From positions 3,883,691 through 3,947,690 of the forward strand of contig CM059194.1 in NCBI GenBank assembly GCA_030323885.1: a stretch of 64,000 bases of DNA, given 5' to 3'. The notes below the pieces were generated by a model that was not told where the DNA came from, did not search any database, and saw only the letters and a list, made by a program, of their open reading frames with translations. Made by a program: the position numbers and the translations under genes. Positions within the stretch are counted from its first letter, which is position 1, and the number at the start of each line of letters is the position of its first letter. Of the stretch, positions 57,211-64,000 are shown piece by piece. The stretch is from Branchipolynoe longqiensis (taxonomy: Eukaryota; Annelida; Polychaeta; Phyllodocida; Polynoidae).

Positions 57211-57744
57211 AAAAAACCTGAAGTTGCTAGAACATGCAGCCTATATAATGATTGCGGTATCGATTTTGCTGTCACTTTTCGGCCAACCACACACCACCTG
57301 GGGGCCAGGACTAGGAATTCAAAACGTATTGCCTTCTCAAGCTGTATCATATAGAAACACACAGGGGTCACCTGTCACAGTCGACAAGTTGGGTAATATT
57401 GTTTAGGGAATCTAAGAAAATATATCATTAGAATGGGCTTAACCAACTCTTTGCTGTTTGAATGAAGAACAACAGTTCCCAAGAATACTATCTCCATAAT
57501 CCAATTAAAATTACATTGAAATAAAGAGATAATCTTAGTGTGTCTATAACAGTGTGGTGCTTGGACTTTGGAATTAGTGATTTGACTGGGGAACCATCAT
57601 GCTATGTTCTACTAATTGATTTTCTTACAATCAAAATCCCAGGCATAGTTAATGAAAAATAGCCAGGAATATGAACAAATCATGGCATCATATAAACCAT
57701 TACTCTAATATACACACAGGCAGATGTGTTGTTGGTTTACACAA

Positions 57745-58168
57745 CTAGTACCACTTGAGGTACCATCTCCAAGAAAGGTGATCGAACAGACTGTGGGAAC
57801 AATAGAGGAATCTCTCTTCTTTCCAAAGCATGCAAGATCTTCGCCAGGATCCTCCTCAACAGACTATCTATTCACATAACACCTGATGTAGTTCTGGACT
57901 CACAGTGTGGCTTCAGAGATAACCGGAGCAACGTAGATATGATATTTTGTCTCCGACAGCTACAAGAAAAGGGCATTGAGCAGGACCGACCACTGTACAG
58001 GGTATTTGGCGATTTCACTAAGGCGTTTCATACAGTCGGGAGGACCGGGCTATGGCAGCTACTGAGGAAGTATGGATGCCCAGAGAAGTTCACACCTATG
58101 ACCGAGGCTCTACATACAGGAATGATGGCAACGGGCTCTGACTTTGTACACTTAGACTTGGAACATTG

Positions 58169-58169
<1 letters not shown>
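57745..58169 (+). pseudogene. LINE reverse transcriptase fragment, truncated at a G tract
   Basis: The translation runs SKKGDRTDCGNNRGISLLSKACKIFARILLNRL, DSQCGFRDNRSN, DMIFCLRQLQEK, then FGDFTKAFHTVGRTGLWQLLRKYGCPEKF and ALHTGMMA. These are RT fingers through motif A of a CR1/Jockey-type LINE. The motif A Asp-Phe-Thr-Lys-Ala-Phe-Asp series has His at the last Asp. Similarity stops precisely at the 29-G run, before the YxDD motif. Confidence 0.8.

Positions 58170-58198
<29 letters not shown>
58170..58198. repeat. 29-base G homopolymer
   Basis: Uninterrupted poly-G at the junction of the LINE fragment and downstream unrelated sequence. The exact length is doubtful. Confidence 0.9.
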
Positions 58199-58199
<1 letters not shown>

Positions 58200-58364
58200 G
58201 TGTTCATCCATGCATGCTGTGCGCAGCTCCAATGGCATTGCTACCACATGGTTAGTCGTGCTTGGAGCGACTCATCACGTCCAATCAAAGCTAGATATCA
58301 TAGGCAAATGTCCGATAATCCTACACGACCGTTGTAGGTGGGGGGCAACCAATCAGCGGCCGAT

Positions 58365-58445
58365 CGATCAGTCACTGCCCACAAGCACCACCCAGTGTGC
58401 AGGCTCGGGGTTGCAGGTTCGAATCCCACGAAGGGAGTATAGATA
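58365..58445 (+). repeat. tRNA-like head of an unassigned SINE
   Basis: GGGGTTGCAGGTTCGAATCCCACG at about 58407 is a near-perfect B box with T-arm. The A box upstream is weak. It is followed by an AT-rich ATAATAATA stretch that could be the tail. Confidence 0.45.
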
Positions 58446-58499
58446 TACAACAATAGTAGTAAATATAATAATAATATTTGTATAAATGCTTTATACTCC

Positions 58500-58900
58500 A
58501 CATATATGTATATATATTTATGTTTGCAGATAAACATATACTGTGTGGTGGAGATGCCACACACAGAGAAATCCCGCTGTGCACCCACACCCACACCCAC
58601 CTCCAATGCCCATCCTTTTGTAGACTGCTTAAAGAACAATGCATCTGGTTGTGTGTACATTAGAGGAATGGCTTATATGATTCCATACATCATGATTTGT
58701 TCATATGTTTGGTTATTTCTCATTAACTATGTCCAGGATTTTGATTCTAAGAAGAGTACCTTTTTAAATAGACCATGGTAGTTCACAAGTAGCAATGACT
58801 AATTCCAGAATACAAGCAGCACAATGTTTAAGGCAAAATAAGAGTATCTCTTTATTTTAATTTAGTTGTAATTGAATATTATGAACATACTATTCACTGG
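58500..58900. repeat. Repeat, pair of 34660-35060
   Basis: See 34660-35060. Confidence 0.7.
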
Positions 58901-58904
58901 AGCA

Positions 58905-59780
58905 TTTTCTTCATAGAAACTGTGAAGATCTACTTATGCCCATTCTAAATATATATGTTGTTAGGTTCCATCTTCAATATTAAAGTAGTAGCATATTGTG
59001 AGAGCTCACCCTATTTGTTTATATATGTAAAACTATCTTGGTTTGTCAATACTCCTTGGGAAACCGAAACGTTTGAATTCCTAGTCTTGGCTGCTACCTA
59101 TAACACTACCACCATCACGGTCCATGAGGTAAAGGTCAAACATCGTTCCAAATGTGCTAAGATTTCAACTAGGCAAATTCATTGACCCGCATTGAGTTTG
59201 GTTTAAGCAAATTCTATGATTCGGGATTTGTGTAATAATTATTATTTATCTATTACGTATGGGAGAAGACAATATAATTAGGCTGGTTGAGCTATCTCTG
59301 GCTGGACCCTCCTTAAATGGCCCCTCCGCTTTATTAAAGTCAAAATTCATTCTGTGCCAGTGAGGCAGATAGTGGGGGAGCACGCGCGCATGTGACCCCC
59401 CTGAGTCGGTAGCTCCCCAGTATTGGGAGAATTGAGCTGGTAGCCAAGGCGCTCCACCCCAGCCAAGTGAGCAGTTGTCAAAGCAAGCAATTAGAAGTAC
59501 CCCTACAGGAGTACAAAGTTACACAATAACAGCACTCAGACATATATCATCTTTATATCGGTTGGTTCGCAGGCACCATTGGATTACAAAGACACTGAGT
59601 CACATATCGCCCCCTACTGGCCTGCACACCCAGTAATTAACCACATTGATCATATATCACCACAAAAACATATATATTGGTTAATAGCAGACAAGCAATG
59701 CAGGTGGACTCCATTCCAAATAATATTCGCATAACAAGTTATACAACACAATTCTCCTTCTATCGAAGACTCAATCAACT
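58905..59780. other. No recognised gene
   Basis: A frame at 58955-59185 and the GC-richer part at 59280-59480 show no motif I can name. Confidence 0.45.
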
Positions 59781-59784
59781 ACCA

Positions 59785-60115
59785 GACGGGATGGCCAAAT
59801 GAGTTAGAGCGTCCGTTTCCGGTGTTGGTAGATCGTGGGGTCGTGGGTTCGATCCCTGGTCGAGTCAAACCAATGACTTAACAATTTAAACTTGTCGCTT
59901 CCTAGTCTGGCGCTCAGCATTATTAGGATTGGGCAAAGACTGGTTAGGTCAGTGTCAGGATAATGACTCTGAGTGGGATATCAGGTCATGGTGCTGGTGG
60001 CCTGGTATTCCAATGGGGCAGCACTATAAAATCGCCACGAGTGCGCACTGTCACAAGTCGGTACCCGTCTCTATATGACCATAGATGTTGCTAGACGTAA
60101 AACAACAACACGCAA
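59785..60115 (+). mobile_element. SINE-A copy, best preserved
   Basis: Head GACGGGATGGCCAAATGAGTTAGAGCGTCCG (A box), B box GTGGGTTCGATCCCTGGTCGAGTC, junction AAACCAATGACTTAAC, body, and tail GTCGGTACCCGTC, ATAGATGTTGCTAGACGTAAAACAACAA. It can serve as a reference for the family in this window. Confidence 0.9.
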
Positions 60116-60254
60116 ATAAAACAAAACTCAATCAAGGCTTCTTATAGTCAGTAACTGAATGACAGAAATCAAAAGTCCATCCATAAATTAGTCCATAGGA
60201 GATATTTCTGCTTGCATACACTGACAATACACTGAATAGACAATGGGAGTATGC

Positions 60255-60545
60255 AGCCTTTTAGATTCCCTAATTGGCATTTATTGTGCGCTCCCAAAGA
60301 GAAATGTCAAACTGAAGACTTGGCCCCTGTGCAGAAAGCCCATGCCATCACAGATGACGTGAGGTCAGATCTCGATTGGTTTCCCCATTTCACACAAGAA
60401 TGGAATGACACACCCCTTAGGTCCACCCATTGCACAGGACCCTAGAGGTTGATGCATACACTGATGGATTTGGAAGGACCTAGTCAGCAGCTGTGGACGC
60501 AACATTAACCACCTTGAGGCCCTCCATGAGTATCTGTGAGATCAC
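60255..60545 (+). pseudogene. DIRS-like RNase H-region relic (element D)
   Basis: The translation has AHAITDDVRSDLDWFPHFTQEWND and, after a frame change, LEVDAYTDGFGRT, corresponding to the DV-R-DL-WFL...VDA-TDG-GG start of the RNase H region in DIRS/Ngaro elements. About 95 codons with stops. No other domain nearby. Confidence 0.6.
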
Positions 60546-60702
60546 TCAGATCACAAGGAATAAAACTTGCCTACCTTTTATTATGTGGCATACAAAATAG
60601 GCTTCATAACCTCCAGACATTGCTCTCCACAGAGTTCCCTTCATAACCATAAAGGGTTTGGAACCATCTGTAAATATGGCTGGGACGGATCTATCAACAT
60701 CT

Positions 60703-60738
60703 GTCCCATCTTCCCACACATGTGTGGGAAGATGGGAC
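60703..60738. repeat. Perfect 36-bp palindrome
   Basis: GTCCCATCTTCCCACACA (60703-60720) is followed without a spacer by its exact reverse complement (60721-60738). Confidence 0.92.
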
Positions 60739-61109
60739 CAACATCATAACTTTCTTTGAACCGAACCACATAATCAGGTTTGAGGATCTAATAGAAAGAG
60801 GATTCATTCAGTTATGATATTGTCATATAGCCAGATGATTCCAAGGAAGTAAGATTAACATTACATTTGGACACTCACATATTGCTCTTGCGAATACCCA
60901 GAAATCACTAAAATCACAGATAACAGCAAGATGAGGATGAGTTTCTTGAATCTGATAGGCTCAGATCAATCTGATAGGCTCAGATCATGTTCTAGATTTG
61001 GTACCCAGATCTGTGGCTGTGCAAGTAGGCTGTGGGGAAATATGATACAGACAAGAAGAAAGAGAAAGTAAGAGTGAAGAGAATAAGGGAAGGACAATCC
61101 TCCCAACTT

Positions 61110-61340
61110 TATTCTAATAGTACAAAAGTGTCCTGGTACCCAATAGGAGAACAGCATTCCTAGTCCCCATGGCAACCAGTAGTCTGCCCACCACCGGTGG
61201 CTGCGTGGCCACCACCAGCACTGCCATGGCTCCACCTCAGTCTGATTGCATTGACCCCTAATGGATTGGGTTGACCCCTGCGCAGGCAGAAGGGCAAGGT
61301 CCTGAGTGAAACTCCACTCAACCTGCTAGCACTCACTACG
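61110..61340 (-). repeat. Dispersed repeat, inverted relative to 7220-7440
   Basis: See 7220-7440. Confidence 0.5.
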
Positions 61341-61379
61341 TTATCCACATGAACTTAGTATTCAACCCAACCTATACAT

Positions 61380-62580
61380 ATACATACACACACATATATA
61401 TACACCTATCTGACTTAGAATCCACTGGCTAGTCATACAAATAACACATTACACAATAGCATCCCCCTGCCTTATATCAGAATATTTTACAATGTGACAT
61501 AATCATGGTCACTTCTATGTCCCTACATTACAGCTCAGGGATTTTCAGGGATTTTAGGAAAAGGTCAACCTTGATTACCCGTGCTCTTATATCTCACTTA
61601 TCATGGCTAAGACAGCCTGAGGCTGCACCCCATGTTCGGAGGGTGTGGGGAGCGACATTGGAAGGGTTCAAAATGATCAGAATGTAGAGGTTCATCAACA
61701 CCAAGATGACCCACTCATTTCTGGCCCTACATACTCAGAATGCTGGGACATCTCTCAGGGGGAGACAACATCTTGTAGAGTCTGAGGATCCACTAAACTG
61801 CACATAACGCAACAATTTTGTTGTAGATAAATATCAAATTGCGTGATATTTAGGGACATTAGGGTAAATGTGGGTGCTATGAGTTTGGGCAGGTGCCGGG
61901 TCCTGGTAGCACAGCCTTGCTTTCGAAAATGTGATGATGTTTTCAGACTGCACAGATTTAACTCTAGGCAAATAAAACACTTGTTGATATCTAATTGCGA
62001 GCGTGGACACCCTTATTATGAATTTCATCAAACCACATGGTATTTAGCTACTTATATTCACCATTCAATGGAGGAATCAACTAATGCATGTGCTCTCTAA
62101 TGTTTTGCTATTCTTACCATTTCATGCACAATTTTATTTATCACACGCAATACCCTTGTTCAGAAAATTAATCAGATACCCATGTCAAAAGATGCCGGAT
62201 GTTAGAACTTACCTGTATTCCAAGATCTCTTTTAATTCGGTTGAATTGGTGATCTTTGCAAGTGAACCCCCGATGTAATGACAGCTCGTGGCAGCATCGA
62301 CTCTGGTGGCTTTGTACATACTGGGGAAGAATTCAACTCCCGGTCGAGCCGAAAGACCTAAAAGACAAGCAATGCACTAAGAAAGAAAAAAGAGGCACTG
62401 ATACCTGAATTAAAAGCCTGAGCCTAACATGAATAATTGGTGATTAAGGCAATCTCTTCTCAGTTTCTGTACCACGTGATCCCTGCTTATTAACACCAAT
62501 GACAATTGATATGTGGGAGGCCACTGTGGATAAACACTTTGCCCTCCTAAAAAAACTTACAACTAATCTCTACCTCCCGC
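61380..62580. other. No recognised gene
   Basis: Short frames only. A CATATA microsatellite lies near 61376-61405. Confidence 0.45.
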
Positions 62581-62639
62581 CAGCTTGATTCCCAGAACTC
62601 TATATACATGAAGAATTAGCACTTATGTTGAGATAACAT

Positions 62640-62808
62640 CTGTTCTGACTCCCGTAATAAAGTGACTGCTTATTGTAATGTATGTGTTCTATGAATGCTA
62701 TACATGTTAGGAATACCAGAGTGGACAGGTGGGCCTGGGGTCACATGCCGCAATAAAGTCAATAGTGCAGTAGCTCTAGTGTTGGGCACATCTGTTACAT
62801 ACATTACA
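62640..62808 (+). mobile_element. 3' part of an LTR (second family)
   Basis: Contains CAATAAAG (62751-62758) and ends ACATTACA immediately before the PBS-like TGGTGTCAGATA. The left boundary is undefined. Confidence 0.5.
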
Positions 62809-62822
62809 TGGTGTCAGATAGG
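62809..62822 (+). promoter_or_regulatory. Candidate primer-binding site (tRNA-Leu type)
   Basis: TGGTGTCAGA directly after an LTR-like CA end. The first ten bases agree with the tRNA-Leu-type PBS I remember from many Ty3/gypsy elements. Confidence 0.5.
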
Positions 62823-62939
62823 CTACTCACAACGCAACATGGGACTGTCAGGGCTTAAACAGTTGACAAGGTTATGGCTGAAAATAGGAAGCTCTGACAC
62901 AGTGCATACAAAATATATGCAGGAGCGACGGGTGTAACC

Positions 62940-63129
62940 TCCAAGGCCCAGCAAATACAATGTTTTCTATTTGTGCACGTACCAGGCCTGCCCAGAGGCT
63001 AAGAAACTGTTCCACACGTTTGACCTGGACAGTTGGGACCGTGAAAGGATCGGGCCCCTGACCGAGGCTTTCAGGGAATATTGCACAGGAAAGTCCAATA
63101 TAACGGTGGCGGAGCAGCCAATGCGTTAA
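62940..63129 (+). pseudogene. gag N-terminal relic following the LTR/PBS
   Basis: The translation in shifting frames has ACPEAKKLFHTFDL and DRERIGPLTEAFREYCTGKSNITVAE. The F...YC-x-K-x-N-x-T pattern is common near the start of invertebrate Ty3/gypsy Gag. It breaks off where the 63122 repeat starts. Confidence 0.5.
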
Positions 63130-63466
63130 GCCCACCGGGCCAAGTTATGGATATATTGGTCAATAACTAGGCCACCTATGTACCGCCATCTCACTTTGAG
63201 AATTTTATTTTAACTATATATATTTAGGGAATGCAAATATTGAACCAAAAATAGATGCCGTCTTTGGTATATGTTGTACGCTTAATAAATTGATGACCTA
63301 TGGGGTTAACTCCATGATAACTCCGCCACAGAGTAGCGCACTCCACACAGAGGAACAACTAACTGGTCCATCCCTACAGATCTTCCATATTTGATCTGAT
63401 GTTGTAACGCTTTGTGCCAAGCCTAAGGACTTCTTGTTCGTGGCGTGGAACCAAGCTAGGAACCAC
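63122..63466 (+). mobile_element. Half copy of the 26350-26765 inverted-repeat element
   Basis: Matches 26460-26765 and ends CTAAGGACTTCTTGTTCGTGGCGTGGAACCAA, the counterpart of that element's right terminus. The left arm is absent. Confidence 0.7.
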
Positions 63467-63539
63467 CTGTAACCACCTGTGTAGGAAGCGATCAAGCCAG
63501 CCAATCAGCCAGCCCCATTACGTGGATTAGCAGGAACGA

Positions 63540-63950
63540 GGAACAGACCACGCCACTTAACATAGTGACATCTGTAGGTAGAATGTTGAACCACTGTATC
63601 CGGGTACATTCCCCGAGTGCCTATGATTGTGCATGCTATATCTCCATAAAGAATGCTTGGAAAAATAATAAAATGCATGATTACATTCAGATATTCATAT
63701 CGCAACAGAATCCAAGCTTTTACCCTTGTAATATATATATTTTAATAAAAATATAACTGTATTGTATTTTCGTTCTGGAATGTCCCCGCCGTCCACCTCA
63801 TGCATTAGGTTACACCCCCCAGTTAAGCTAGTGACATCTATCGGCAGAATATGGAACCACTCTATTAGGATATTTTCCAGCTGAACTGGCGTGTCTATTC
63901 CACATGTGTGGACTTGGCACTTAACCAACTTCAATGGAGACTGCTGCAAA
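63540..63950. repeat. Two copies of a short repeat
   Basis: 63563-63612 and 63829-63878 share GTGACATCTRT-GGYAGAAT, GGAACCACT-TAT, GGRTA-ATTTTCC-type words at a distance of 266 bases. Confidence 0.55.
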
Positions 63951-64000
63951 CAAAGTGTACCTTTACATATGTGCTGGGGAGTCCACTTGAACTTTGGAAA

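Overview
The window is a eukaryotic, AT-rich, repeat-dense stretch of invertebrate genomic DNA containing one assembly gap (9306-9804, all N). There are no operons and no rRNA or functional tRNA genes. I infer a mollusc, or a close lophotrochozoan. The evidence is a tRNA-headed SINE at 24.5 kb of a type I remember from molluscan genomes, a second SINE family whose 3' tail resembles molluscan V-SINE/RUDI-type tails, and exons of a discoidin/C-type-lectin mosaic gene. No database could be searched, so the taxon is an inference.

Layout. 0-9 kb: SINE pieces, a LINE fragment, a pogo-like end, palindromic repeats and a minisatellite. 9.8-18.1 kb (minus strand): a long LTR retroelement, read from high to low coordinates as LTR, primer-binding site, repeat-rich leader, fused Gag-protease, repeat spacer and F-type Env running into the gap. 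No reverse transcriptase, RNase H or integrase core is present between Gag-Pro and Env. 18-28 kb: SINEs, minisatellites, a solo LTR nested in a SINE, and a 416-bp inverted-repeat element. 28.9-31.8 kb: a GC-rich DIRS-like element with inverted termini and an internal complementary region. 31.9-35.9 kb (minus): the only plausible host gene, seen as exons for a discoidin-like domain, a CCP-like domain, a decayed EGF-like exon and a C-type lectin domain. 36.09-39.75 kb: a 3.66-kb DNA transposon with about 320-bp terminal inverted repeats, encoding a broken protein with a PIN/XPG-like nuclease and a Cys-rich C-terminus. I assign it to Academ (XPG-bearing branch). 40.9-51.9 kb: a nest of relics (LINE, two DIRS-like elements, two Ty3/gypsy relics in opposite orientations, LTR pieces, and a TRIM-like insertion inside the second DIRS element). 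52-54.2 kb: a PIF/Harbinger transposon with an internally deleted transposase and a divergent accessory gene. 54.2-64 kb: a LINE fragment ending at a 29-G tract, SINEs, a DIRS RNase H relic, an LTR/PBS/gag relic and further dispersed repeats.

How it works together. Nearly everything recognisable is mobile DNA or its debris, with clear nesting that gives relative ages. The two most interesting units are the Academ-like element and the RT-less Gag-Pro/Env element. Almost all transposon reading frames are broken. The exceptions are the Gag-Pro frame (about 1027 codons) and the visible part of Env (445 codons). Their intactness suggests recent activity or selection, with reverse transcriptase and integrase presumably supplied by an autonomous relative such as the family of the relic at 44-45.4 kb.
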